A model generated the notes under the pieces. That model ran no database searches and was not told where the DNA came from. It saw nothing but the letters and a program-made list of their open reading frames with translations. A stretch of DNA of 40,232 bases from a virus, in IMG/VR virus record IMGVR_UViG_3300020156_000016, positions 1 through 40,232 of that record; one strand, written 5' to 3'. Shown piece after piece: positions 14,318 through 21,056 of the stretch. Positions within the stretch are counted from its first letter, which is position 1. Each line of letters starts with the position of its first letter. The position numbers were made by a program, and so were the translations under genes.

Positions 14318-14916
14318 TGCGTCACCTTGTCTTTGCGGTGGATAAGCTTGCCGATCGCGGCGCCAGTCTTCTTACCTGCGTTGCGAACAGCGGCGATGAT
14401 TGCGCGGGTGCGCTTGAACTTCTCAATGGCGCGGTCAACGGCCATTTCTGCGGCAGCCAAGTTCTCGGGCGTGGAATGGATGGCGGCCTTGGTCGCCTTG
14501 GTCAAAGCCTCGCAGCCAGCGTCTTGCGTCTCTGCGACATGCTCAAAGTTGAATTCGTCGGTCTCGTCTTTGTCCATCAAGCGGACAGCAAGGCCGGCAG
14601 GCGCGAGATACTGAGATGCAAAGGCCAGCTTTGCTTCTTCCGTCATGGATGCCAGCACATACGGCAGCATCTCGAAGAACTCGTCGCGCTCGACGTAACG
14701 CCAGAACGTCGCGTTATTTGCCTTCAGGCGGTTAGCCTCGGTAACGCTTGCGGGATTGAAGTGCAGGCCAGTCTTCGCCTGTGCGCCCTGCCCGTTGTGG
14801 ATCTGCACGAAGTTATCAACGGCGGCCTCATGGTTCAGATCCTGGTCGCCGATGGATTGCTTGAAGCAGCGGATTGCGAACTGCCTCCAAGATTCTTGTG
14901 AGCTATTCCACAACAT
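14314..14916 (-). CDS. Phage regulatory-region protein, function unknown
   Basis: A 200-residue protein from the ATG at 14916, which has AGGGAGAG a few bases upstream. It has a Trp-rich helical start (MLWNSSQESWRQFAIRCFKQ), a middle with LHFNPASVTEANRLKANNAT and ERDEFFEMLPYVLAS, and an Ala/Lys/Arg-rich C-terminal third that ends with GAAIGKLIHRKDKV. The N-terminal 110 residues resemble a family found in the cII-like place of other proteobacterial prophages (YdaT-like proteins are one possibility). It is the first gene after a tR1-like terminator, the position of cII in lambda. Confidence 0.6.
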   Translation of the reverse strand: MLWNSSQESWRQFAIRCFKQSIGDQDLNHEAAVDNFVQIHNGQGAQAKTGLHFNPASVTEANRLKANNATFWRYVERDEFFEMLPYVLASMTEEAKLAFASQYLAPAGLAVRLMDKDETDEFNFEHVAETQDAGCEALTKATKAAIHSTPENLAAAEMAVDRAIEKFKRTRAIIAAVRNAGKKTGAAIGKLIHRKDKVTQ

Positions 14917-15020
14917 GTTTTCTCTCCCTTGAACTATTCTTTTCTCAACGATCAACTAAAACCGACAAAAACTATGACCATCCTCAATTTGCGCAAAGTC
15001 AAAGAACTAAAACGAGCCGC

Positions 15021-15051
15021 AAAAAAAGCCGGTGAACCGAAGTCCACCGGC
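15021..15051 (-). terminator. tR1-like terminator after the cro-like gene
   Basis: On the minus strand, GCCGGTGGAC and GTTCACCGGC form a long stem (10 bp with a G-U pair) around TTCG, followed by seven T residues. It starts 12 bases after the cro-like stop. It would limit expression of replication genes until an antitermination event. Confidence 0.9.
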
Positions 15052-15062
15052 AAGGCTGGGGT

Positions 15063-15302
15063 CTACACTGGTTTATCTGTACGGCGGCGGCGCGGAGATC
15101 CGTCCTTTTGCGCTGACCTCAACCCGTTACGTTCTGCGAGCCTGAGCAGCCCATCGACGACGCGATAAGACGGCCTGACGGTCCCGATCTTCCCGCTTGC
15201 CATCTCACTGATCGTCGATTGACCGCACCCGACCTCTTCAGCGATTGCCGTTTGGGTCAACCCCTTTTCCTGCAGACGATGAATAAGATTTGCAATGTCC
15301 AT
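15063..15302 (-). CDS. cro: Cro-like repressor
   Basis: A 79-residue protein with one XRE-type helix-turn-helix (LTQTAIAEEVGCGQSTISEM, about 15-34) and a basic tail (SPRRRRTDK). Size and position are those of Cro: it diverges from cI and is first in the leftward early transcript. Start is ATG at 15300-15302. The promoter's -10 hexamer ends seven bases upstream, so the message is predicted to be leaderless. It should bind the 14-base operators and turn down cI and early transcription during lytic growth. Confidence 0.82.
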   Translation of the reverse strand: MDIANLIHRLQEKGLTQTAIAEEVGCGQSTISEMASGKIGTVRPSYRVVDGLLRLAERNGLRSAQKDGSPRRRRTDKPV

Positions 15303-15309
15303 AGGCAAT

Positions 15310-15338
15310 AATATAGGAGTTCCGATGTTTAAAGTCAA
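15310..15338 (-). promoter_or_regulatory. Early promoter for the cro/replication operon (pR-like, leaderless)
   Basis: Minus strand TTGACT (15333-15338), 17-base spacer, TATATT (15310-15315): a near-consensus sigma-70 promoter. Operators at 15313-15326 and 15338-15351 cover the -10 and the edge of the -35. The start codon lies at the expected transcription start. Confidence 0.9.
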
Positions 15339-15375
15339 TCGGAACTCCGATGTTTTTCTACATCAGAATTCCGAT
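15313..15375. promoter_or_regulatory. Three-site cI/Cro operator (OR-like)
   Basis: Three 14-base sites: ATAGGAGTTCCGAT (15313-15326), ATCGGAACTCCGAT (15338-15351) and ATCAGAATTCCGAT (15362-15375). All derive from the perfect palindrome ATCGGAATTCCGAT with one or two changes, spaced 25 and 24 bases start to start. The third ends on the base before the cI ATG, so cI has no Shine-Dalgarno sequence and is probably leaderless too. The arrangement mirrors lambda OR1-OR3. Confidence 0.92.
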
Positions 15376-15768
15376 ATGTCTATCGGTAAGCGCGTTCGTG
15401 AAGCGCGGAAGGATGCTGGCCTGACACAGCAGCAGTTGGCGGCTAAAGTTGGAATTAAGCAGTCAACCCTGTCAGAACTGGAGAACGGCGAGAGTGCCGG
15501 GACCGGTTACGTCGCGAGCATGGCGGCGGCGCTGGGAGTAAGTCCGCTTTGGCTTGAAACAGGGAAAGGCCCGAGGAAATTCTCAGAAGTGGGCCATATC
15601 CATCCACATGACGCCAGCCACCTCCCCGAGAATGGCATTGCCCTCACTATCGAGCTTGCCGAGCTGATTGCCTTGTACGGCCAATCAAATCCCGAGTGGC
15701 GTAAGAAAGTCATCGACCTGGCGAGGATTGGCGCGAATCAATCAGGGACTGACCGGGATTCGGAGTAA
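15376..15768 (+). CDS. cI: cI-like lysogeny repressor without autocleavage domain
   Basis: A 130-residue repressor with an XRE helix-turn-helix in the first 65 residues (LTQQQLAAKVGIKQSTLSEL, about 16-35), followed by the usual LGVSPLWLETGKGPR. The C-terminal 60 residues are a short helical dimer-like tail (GIALTIELAELIALYGQSNP). The peptidase S24 domain (Ala-Gly site, Ser and Lys) of lambda-type cI is absent, and the protein is about half its length. SOS induction therefore cannot be by self-cleavage. The ATG touches the operator and lacks a ribosome site. It should keep the prophage silent by binding both operator clusters. Confidence 0.85.
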   Translation: MSIGKRVREARKDAGLTQQQLAAKVGIKQSTLSELENGESAGTGYVASMAAALGVSPLWLETGKGPRKFSEVGHIHPHDASHLPENGIALTIELAELIALYGQSNPEWRKKVIDLARIGANQSGTDRDSE

Positions 15769-15901
15769 CCTTACCGGCTTTCTCTATAGCGCGATTCGCC
15801 CAAAGGATCGCCAACTCAGCGAGGGCATTCCTGTCTTCAATTTCAAGGTACGGATGCGCCGCCCGCAGGACCTCGACAAACTTATCTAGCTGTCTATACA
15901 T
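15710..15901 (-). CDS. Small gene convergent with cI
   Basis: A 63-residue frame with GGAGGGG four bases before ATG at 15899-15901 and a believable helical protein (MYRQLDKFVEVLRAAHPYLE at the start, then RNALAELAILWANRAIEKAG). Its last 20 codons lie antisense to the cI 3' end. The LexA-like box at 16020-16039 lies upstream, so this gene could be the SOS-controlled one, and its transcript could also interfere with cI. Function unknown. Confidence 0.55.
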   Translation of the reverse strand: MYRQLDKFVEVLRAAHPYLEIEDRNALAELAILWANRAIEKAGKVTPNPGQSLIDSRQSSPGR

Positions 15902-15944
15902 ATCCCCTCCACGCCGTAAGGTTAAGACTACACCTATAGGAAAT

Positions 15945-15969
15945 TGGTTGCACCAAGGAAGTGCAACCA
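15945..15969. other. Perfect 9-bp inverted repeat
   Basis: TGGTTGCAC and GTGCAACCA are separated by seven bases (CAAGGAA). There is no T-tract on either side, so it is not a terminator. It lies between the small convergent gene and the LexA-like box and may be an operator or an mRNA hairpin. Confidence 0.6.
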
Positions 15970-16019
15970 GTTGTTTCTGCGGTTCTGGAGCATTCAGAGG
16001 CCAAGCGGAGAGCAGAATT

Positions 16020-16039
16020 TACTGTATATAAAACCAGTA
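16020..16039. promoter_or_regulatory. LexA (SOS) box-like site
   Basis: TACTGTATATAAAACCAGTA matches the 20-base LexA consensus (TACTGTATATATATACAGTA) at 17 positions. CTGT and the outer TA/TA ends are intact, and the second half has CCAG for ACAG. It lies in an AT-rich intergenic region between two divergent genes, the 63-residue gene (-) and the Arc-like gene (+). Confidence 0.65.
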
Positions 16040-16174
16040 TATTGCAAAGAAGAATTGGCGTATACCCCTGTTCGATCACCATCTTGCGACACCATGATCT
16101 AAAGCAATTTTCAGCCGCAAGTAGTTACAAATCTGTAGCCACTTTTGCGACGAGGGAGTACATACCCTTGCCGC

Positions 16175-16420
16175 ATGGCAAAGCAAAAACTACAAAACAT
16201 CGCACCTTTTGGGCTGCGGATGCAACCTGATTTGAAGTCGTCACTTGAAAAGGCAGCCAGGAAGATCCCGCGTTCTTTGAATGCCGAGATCGTCTCGCGA
16301 CTGGAGCAGAGCTTAGCGACTAGGCGCGACCTAAAGGACTACTCGGACGGCGAGCTGATAGATGAGCTGCTGCGTCGGTATGGCCGGGATGGCGTGCTGA
16401 TCCGATTGGGGAAGGAGTAG
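16175..16420 (+). CDS. Arc-like ribbon-helix-helix repressor
   Basis: An 81-residue protein with the Arc pattern: a beta strand IAPFGLRMQPDLKSSLEKAA, then RKIPRSLNAEIVSRLEQSLA, where the two helices form the RHH dimer. A C-terminal helix (DGELIDELLRRYGRDGVLIR) follows. It binds DNA as a dimer or tetramer. In P22 the similar Arc and Mnt proteins control antirepressor synthesis in the immI region. Here it lies downstream of a LexA-like box and upstream of the metalloprotease, so it may regulate either. No good promoter hexamers are visible just upstream. Confidence 0.78.
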   Translation: MAKQKLQNIAPFGLRMQPDLKSSLEKAARKIPRSLNAEIVSRLEQSLATRRDLKDYSDGELIDELLRRYGRDGVLIRLGKE

Positions 16421-16494
16421 CCCCATAGATATGGGTTGGCGCAGCAATAGGTTTACGGTTCAATTGCGGCTCCAAGTCATTTCCTAGGTGCAAC

Positions 16495-18252
16495 ATGGCA
16501 ACTCCGTCATCCTTCCCCTTCGCGCTGACCGGCGACCCTCTCATTGACGCCGCCACGCACGGCTACTATTGGGCCGTAGATTCGAGCAGGACAATACGGT
16601 GGAGCGTTTCAAATGGGCTTCTCGGGGAGTATTGGATAAGCCCAGGAGCCGTTGCCAGCCAAATGTCGCTTATCTTCGACTCGGTCTCTTACTATGCGAA
16701 CGTGAACTTTGTTTACACCGGTGCATATAGCTCCCCCATTTGGGCGGCGCCATATTCCGATGTCACGATCTCTCTTAGCGGCGCAGCACTTATCTTCCCC
16801 TCCAGCTCGATGTGGGGCAGAGCCGTCTTCCCTGGCGCCGACTATAACGAGCACTACTATGCCGGCGCTCCTGGCGACGTCTTCCTGAATGTAAATAGTC
16901 AGGCCAATTACTTGCCGAGCTACGAACCAGGCTCAGCCGGGTATTTTCTGTTCCTACACGAAATCGGTCACGCGCTCGGCCTAAAGCATCCTCACGATGA
17001 CGGTGGCACTGGGCGGCCAACTCTTAGCGATATTGGCCTCTCCTATATGGACCATGATTGGTTCACAATCATGTCGTACGAGGATGACTACAACTACAAC
17101 TCTATTAGCTGGGATCCAGCCACGCCAATGCTAATGGACGTCATTGCCTTGCAATACCTGTACGGAAAGAATATGCAGACCAATGCCGGGAACTCGACGC
17201 ACGAGCTATCAATACACGGCATGTATGAAACCCGTTGGGATGCAAGCGGGAACGACACTATCGATGTTTCTGGCACCAATCAGGGTTGGGTGCTTGTCCT
17301 GCCGGACGCGGCCGTATCCGATCTAGTTGATACCAAAGCTGGCGTGGCGATGCTTCTTGCCGAGGCAACCTCACCAAGTCCGACAACTTTCTATTGGTTG
17401 GCCGGTGACTACGAGAACGCCTCTGGATCAGATTACGACGACATCATCACCGGCAGCTCACACGCTAACTGGCTATCGCCTAACGGCGGCTCTGACATCG
17501 TGTATGGAGGCGCCGGGGATGACACTTTTGTCAATATAGCTGGCCTGGACACTTTCCACGGCGGGGAGGGAAACGACACGTTGTGGGTCAATCTGCAGGC
17601 GGCGCACACAAAATTTGCGAAACTGCGCGGCAATAGCTTCTTAATCAAAGATCCGGCCGGCAACATGGCGATATGCCGAGACATTGAGACCCTTCGGTTT
17701 AGTGATGCAGCAGCAAAAGCCTCAGACCTCCAAATCTACGGCGGAATCGATGCCGAGCTTGTACAGATTTACATCGCGGCCTTCCGCAGAGCGCCGGAGA
17801 AGGATGGCTACAACTACTGGGCACAACAAAAGGCAGCACACGGTCTCCAGGCGGTCGCTGACACGATCTTTTCACTCGACATTGTTAAAGCGATATACCC
17901 GACGACGCAATCGGCAAATGCTTTTGTTACAGCCATCTATCAAAATGTTTTTAATAAGGCCCCCGATACTGACGGCCTCGCCTACTGGGCGGGCGAACTT
18001 GCGAAAAAATCCAGAGGGCAGCTCGTCATTGACATGACGACTGCAGCACTGGGTGTCGCGGACGGCGTCGATGGGAAAGACTTCTTCCAGAACCGTGTGG
18101 ACTGGGCGATCTTCAGCACTGGCTATCTCACCGCGCAAAACCTTGAAGCGACGCCCTCTAAACTCACAACCCTGACGGACACCGTCGGTAGTGACGCCGA
18201 GCAGCTTTTAACGCTCGTTGGTCAGGTAGATAGCGGCCTTATTTTTGCATAA
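16495..18252 (+). CDS. Serralysin-type zinc metalloprotease with RTX and DUF4214-like repeats
   Basis: A 585-residue protein likely to be a secreted M10B protease. The zinc site HEIGHALGLKHP is at residues 155-166, and the Met-turn IMSY has its Met at 193. The N-terminal domain is that of serralysins (residues about 20-240). RTX nonapeptides follow, near 320-365 (GGAGDDTF, GGEGNDTL). Two DUF4214-like repeats (about 420-470 and 475-525) have the IYIAAFRRAPEKDGYNYW and AIYQNVFNKAPDTDGLAYW cores. There is no N-terminal signal peptide, as usual for type I secretion through a host ABC exporter. It stands between cI and the rightward early promoter, where lambda has rexAB, and ends with its own terminator. 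It looks like a lysogenic conversion gene. Confidence 0.9.
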   Translation: MATPSSFPFALTGDPLIDAATHGYYWAVDSSRTIRWSVSNGLLGEYWISPGAVASQMSLIFDSVSYYANVNFVYTGAYSSPIWAAPYSDVTISLSGAALIFPSSSMWGRAVFPGADYNEHYYAGAPGDVFLNVNSQANYLPSYEPGSAGYFLFLHEIGHALGLKHPHDDGGTGRPTLSDIGLSYMDHDWFTIMSYEDDYNYNSISWDPATPMLMDVIALQYLYGKNMQTNAGNSTHELSIHGMYETRWDASGNDTIDVSGTNQGWVLVLPDAAVSDLVDTKAGVAMLLAEATSPSPTTFYWLAGDYENASGSDYDDIITGSSHANWLSPNGGSDIVYGGAGDDTFVNIAGLDTFHGGEGNDTLWVNLQAAHTKFAKLRGNSFLIKDPAGNMAICRDIETLRFSDAAAKASDLQIYGGIDAELVQIYIAAFRRAPEKDGYNYWAQQKAAHGLQAVADTIFSLDIVKAIYPTTQSANAFVTAIYQNVFNKAPDTDGLAYWAGELAKKSRGQLVIDMTTAALGVADGVDGKDFFQNRVDWAIFSTGYLTAQNLEATPSKLTTLTDTVGSDAEQLLTLVGQVDSGLIFA

Positions 18253-18270
18253 CTGCGACATCCCTCCCTG

Positions 18271-18295
18271 AATCCCGCTTCGGCGGGATTTTTTT
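18271..18295 (+). terminator. Rho-independent terminator of the metalloprotease gene
   Basis: AATCCCGC, TTCG, GCGGGATT, then TTTTT. It starts 18 bases after the protease stop and isolates the lysogenic genes from the early operon. Confidence 0.93.
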
Positions 18296-18331
18296 CGCCC
18301 TTCCGATAAATTCCAATATTTTTGCACTTTT

Positions 18332-18370
18332 ATCGGAATTCCTATTGACACTCCATATCGGTATTCCTAT
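18332..18370. promoter_or_regulatory. Second cI/Cro operator pair (OL-like)
   Basis: ATCGGAATTCCTAT (18332-18345) and ATCGGTATTCCTAT (18357-18370), 25 bases apart start to start, with the same core as the three sites at 15313-15375. A weaker half-site, AAATTCCAAT, stands at 18308-18317. They cover the -35 and the spacer/-10 of the early promoter. Confidence 0.92.
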
Positions 18371-18373
18371 ACT
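18345..18373 (+). promoter_or_regulatory. Rightward early promoter (pL-like)
   Basis: TTGACA (18345-18350), 17-base spacer, TATACT (18368-18373): a full -35 consensus and a five-of-six -10. Both operators overlap it. It drives the recombination-integration operon that starts at 18420. Confidence 0.95.
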
Positions 18374-18419
18374 TCTCCTTAAGCAATCGTTACCACCAGC
18401 AACGAAGGGGAGATGGGGA

Positions 18420-18767
18420 ATGAACACAGTCGCAGAGCGCATCGACGTTCACGCAATCGAGTTCGGCCAGCCGACCGTTGATTCGTCAGCCAGCTACCTC
18501 GCTGAGTATTTCGTCGGCGACGTGTGCCTTGACCTCTACGGCGAACTGACGCCCGACGGCTACGAAATCATCAGCATCGCCCTGCACAAGACGCAGGTTG
18601 ACCTCTCCACGATGTTCACGGCCGCGCAACTGCGCGAAGCCAAGAATTACTGCGACGAGAACCTGCCGAGCTGGGAGCAGCGCAAGGCAGAAGATCGCGA
18701 AGAAGCTTCGGAGTATTGGCGCGACATCCGCGACGAGATGCGCCGAGAAATGCGGCCGGATTTTTAA
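18420..18767 (+). CDS. First early gene, function unknown
   Basis: A 115-residue acidic protein (MNTVAERIDVHAIEFGQPTV at the start) with a mixed alpha/beta middle (GDVCLDLYGELTPDGYEIIS) and a highly charged C-terminal helix (about 80-112). AAGGGGAG lies seven bases before the ATG. As the first gene behind the strongest promoter it is made immediately after infection or induction. It could be an anti-host or antitermination factor, but it has none of the Arg-rich features of N proteins and no known family is recognised. Confidence 0.72.
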   Translation: MNTVAERIDVHAIEFGQPTVDSSASYLAEYFVGDVCLDLYGELTPDGYEIISIALHKTQVDLSTMFTAAQLREAKNYCDENLPSWEQRKAEDREEASEYWRDIRDEMRREMRPDF

Positions 18768-18808
18768 GAGTCTCCCGAGCAGCCAATCCGAACAACAAGG
18801 AGGAAGAG

Positions 18809-18961
18809 ATGATCACCGCAATCGTAAAGATCAAGAAGGCAGGCTTCATCGAAATCACCGACGCCATCGGCATCAGCGTCAAGTACATCCAGGAGTCTTT
18901 CGAGGAACTGTACTGCGACGACGAGGAGGTTGTCTGCGTCGATGTGATGGTGATTGCATGA
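18809..18961 (+). CDS. Small acidic early protein
   Basis: A 50-residue protein (MITAIVKIKKAGFIEITDAI at the start) with a beta-strand start and an acidic end rich in Glu and Asp. AAGGAGG lies a few bases upstream and its TGA overlaps the next ATG. Function unknown. Confidence 0.65.
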   Translation: MITAIVKIKKAGFIEITDAIGISVKYIQESFEELYCDDEEVVCVDVMVIA

Positions 18962-19155
18962 CGACCGCTCGCCTCCTCGCCTACTGGCCGGCCATTGTGA
19001 CGCGATGCATGCGCAAGTGGTGGCTGCGTCGCCAGCTCGCCCACATCGGCTACACGCTCAAGCACATCCAGCAGCAGCGCGAGAACGACAGGCACGTTGA
19101 GCGGATCTTGCAGGGGCGTCAGGCGCTGCTCTCCAGCGAACTGAGGCAAATATGA
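18958..19155 (+). CDS. Small basic early protein
   Basis: A 65-residue protein rich in Arg, Trp and His (TRCMRKWWLRRQLAHIG, then a helix HIQQQRENDRHVERILQGRQ). ATGA coupling with both neighbours supports it. The short aromatic start and the basic helix could be membrane-proximal or nucleic-acid binding. No family recognised. Confidence 0.62.
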   Translation: MTTARLLAYWPAIVTRCMRKWWLRRQLAHIGYTLKHIQQQRENDRHVERILQGRQALLSSELRQI

Positions 19156-19379
19156 GCGGAGCCAAGCGCAGTTTTACCGAATTCTGTGAGCAGCAGGATA
19201 AACGAGAACGACAAGAGCAATTCGAGCGAAACCTTAAACAGAGCGAGAGAGCAAATGAGCATAAGCACAGTGATACTAGGCGAATCGGGAACGGGCAAAT
19301 CCGCCTCGATGCGCAACCTGGACCCGGCAAACACCTTGCTGATTCAAGTAGTCAAGAAGCCACTCCCCTTCCGTTCTAA
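19152..19379 (+). CDS. Doubtful small gene overlapping the ATPase start
   Basis: A 75-residue frame beginning MSGAKRSFTEFCEQQDKRER with ATGA coupling upstream. The first 35 residues look like a charged helix that could be real. The rest overlaps the ATPase gene for 125 bases in another frame and reads like shadow sequence. Either the start is real and the end is accidental, or only the coupling exists to lead ribosomes to the ATPase. Confidence 0.35.
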   Translation: MSGAKRSFTEFCEQQDKRERQEQFERNLKQSERANEHKHSDTRRIGNGQIRLDAQPGPGKHLADSSSQEATPLPF

Positions 19380-19914
19380 GGGATGGTCGTACTTCCATCC
19401 GGAATCCAACAAGACCGGCAACGTCTTCGTCTCTGACGATTGGCAGGTAATCGGCGCCCTGATGCGCAAGACCAAGCGCAAGGTGATCGTGATTGACGAT
19501 TTTCAGTATGTCCTGGCAAACGAGTTCATGCGCCGCTCTGACGAGCGCGGCTACGACAAGTTCACCGAGATTGCAAAACACGCATGGGAAGTCTTCAACG
19601 CGGCCAACTCCCTGCCGGACGATGTGCGCGTGTACCTGATGAGCCATACAGCTACGGACGACCAAGGCAACACCAAGATCAAGACCATCGGAAAGATGCT
19701 GGACGAGAAGATCACCCCGGAAGGCCTTTTCACAATCGTCCTGCGAACTGTGGTCACTGACAAGGACTACTTCTTCAGCACCAAGAATAGCGGCCATGAC
19801 ACGGTGAAAGCCCCGATTGGCCTGTTTGATTCGGAGCGCATCCCGAATGACCTCGCAGCCGTTGACGCGGCAATTTCTTCCTACTACGAACTCACAGGAG
19901 CAACAGAGCAATGA
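19255..19914 (+). CDS. Sak4-like RecA-fold ATPase (recombination)
   Basis: A 219-residue protein with Walker A GESGTGKS (residues 9-16) and Walker B KVIVIDDF near 80. These are followed by SHTATDDQGN (sensor-like) and a C-terminal region with FFSTKNSGHDTVKAP. This is the pattern of Sak4/AAA_24 single-strand annealing ATPases that phages use with an SSB. It is next to an SSB-like gene and a Gp157-like gene, and NinB is encoded in the other operon. It would promote homologous recombination and replication of phage DNA. Start chosen at the ATG just before the conserved STVILGESG. Confidence 0.85.
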   Translation: MSISTVILGESGTGKSASMRNLDPANTLLIQVVKKPLPFRSKGWSYFHPESNKTGNVFVSDDWQVIGALMRKTKRKVIVIDDFQYVLANEFMRRSDERGYDKFTEIAKHAWEVFNAANSLPDDVRVYLMSHTATDDQGNTKIKTIGKMLDEKITPEGLFTIVLRTVVTDKDYFFSTKNSGHDTVKAPIGLFDSERIPNDLAAVDAAISSYYELTGATEQ

Positions 19915-20540
19915 GCACCTACAACCTCGACACTGACGCAGCAAAGCAAGCAGACAACGGCGGCGGTCGCATTCAGGAAACCGGCAAGTACATCGGCCAG
20001 TTCACCAAGGCAAAGAAGGTCGTCAGCAACCAGGGCACCGAAGGCATTGAATTCAGCTTCGAATCGAACCACGGCCAGAGTGCAGATTACCTCTCCGTCT
20101 GGACGATCAACAAAGATGGCAAGCAAATCTACGGGTTCAAGCAGCTCATGGCGCTCATGACCTGCCTGCGCGTCAAGACCATCGACAGCAAGGCCGGCGA
20201 AGTCGAAGAGTACGACACCGTTGCGAAGCAGGTCGTCAAGCGTAAGGCGGAAATCTATCCGGCCTTGATGAACAAGCCTGTCGGCGTCCTGCTCCAGATG
20301 GAAGAGTACGAGAAGAAAGACGGCTCTACTGGCGAGCGCCCGGTATTTGCTGGCTTCTTCGACCCGCAGACCGAACAGACAGCAGTAGAGATACTGGAAA
20401 AGCGCGAACCGGAAGCGCTGGCAAAGATGGTTGCAAGCCTGGTGCCTGTGAAGCGATTGAAGGGTGCGCGTCCCGCCCCGGCTGGCGATCAACAGTATTC
20501 GACGCCGGACAACTTCGTTTCGGACGACATTCCCTTCTGA
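19911..20540 (+). CDS. Single-stranded DNA-binding protein-like
   Basis: A 209-residue protein with a beta-rich core (about residues 20-165, with IEFSFESNHGQSADYLSVW and VGVLLQMEEYEKKD) and a flexible tail that ends in acidic DDIPF. That tail is the typical C-terminus of SSBs that recruit partner proteins. It follows the ATPase by an ATGA overlap; Sak4-type ATPases are commonly paired with such an SSB. It should coat single strands during recombination. Confidence 0.78.
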   Translation: MSTYNLDTDAAKQADNGGGRIQETGKYIGQFTKAKKVVSNQGTEGIEFSFESNHGQSADYLSVWTINKDGKQIYGFKQLMALMTCLRVKTIDSKAGEVEEYDTVAKQVVKRKAEIYPALMNKPVGVLLQMEEYEKKDGSTGERPVFAGFFDPQTEQTAVEILEKREPEALAKMVASLVPVKRLKGARPAPAGDQQYSTPDNFVSDDIPF

Positions 20541-20552
20541 TCGGAGCCAGAC

Positions 20553-21056
20553 ATGACTGCACTCTCCCTGTACGTCATCGCCGCAGAGCACCGCCGCATG
20601 GTGGAAGCTCTGATGGCGACAGATAACGATAGCCAGACGATTGCCGACACGATTGAGGCGGAATCCCACCCCCTCGAAGTGAAGGCGCAAAACGTTGCGT
20701 ATGCCATCAAGAACCTGGAAGCGACCGCAGCAGCGATCAAGGCCGCCGAACAGGAAATGGCAGCACGGCGCAAGGCTATTGAGAACCGCGCACTGCACAT
20801 CAAGACGTATCTGCAGACGTGCATGGAGGTTGCAGGCGTGTCGAAGATCGATTGCCCGCACTTCCGGCTGTCGATCAAGAGCAACCCGCCGAGCGTGGAC
20901 ATTTTCGAGGAGAAGCTGATACCGGCCGAGTTTATGAAACAGCCGGAGCCGCCGCCTCCGCAGATCGACAAAACCGCGATCAAGGAAGCGATCCAGGCAG
21001 GCAAGGAAGTGCCGGGAGCAATGCTCGTGCAGGCCAAGCGTTTGGAGATTAAGTGA
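20553..21056 (+). CDS. Siphovirus Gp157-like protein
   Basis: A 167-residue protein with the Gp157 pattern: a long N-terminal helix with IEAESHPLEVKAQNVAYAIK, a second helix with MAARRKAIENRALHIKTYLQ, then a short beta part FRLSIKSNPPSVDIFEEKLI and ending VPGAMLVQAKRLEIK. The family is found in many temperate phages and has been linked to host-defence or recombination functions, but the activity is uncertain. It stands in the recombination operon. Confidence 0.82.
   Translation: MTALSLYVIAAEHRRMVEALMATDNDSQTIADTIEAESHPLEVKAQNVAYAIKNLEATAAAIKAAEQEMAARRKAIENRALHIKTYLQTCMEVAGVSKIDCPHFRLSIKSNPPSVDIFEEKLIPAEFMKQPEPPPPQIDKTAIKEAIQAGKEVPGAMLVQAKRLEIK

Noticed and set aside
15961-16230. An 89-codon plus-strand frame from a GTG upstream of the Arc-like gene
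   Set aside because: It runs through the LexA-like box and hairpin, has no ribosome site and overlaps the Arc-like start in another frame.
16421-16494. Terminator between the Arc-like gene and the metalloprotease (CCCAT…ATGGG)
   Set aside because: Only a 5-bp stem and no T-tract, so the two genes may well be co-transcribed.
18420-18767. N-type antiterminator as first early gene
   Set aside because: The protein is acidic and has no Arg-rich RNA-binding start, and no boxA/boxB-like element is evident downstream of the promoter.
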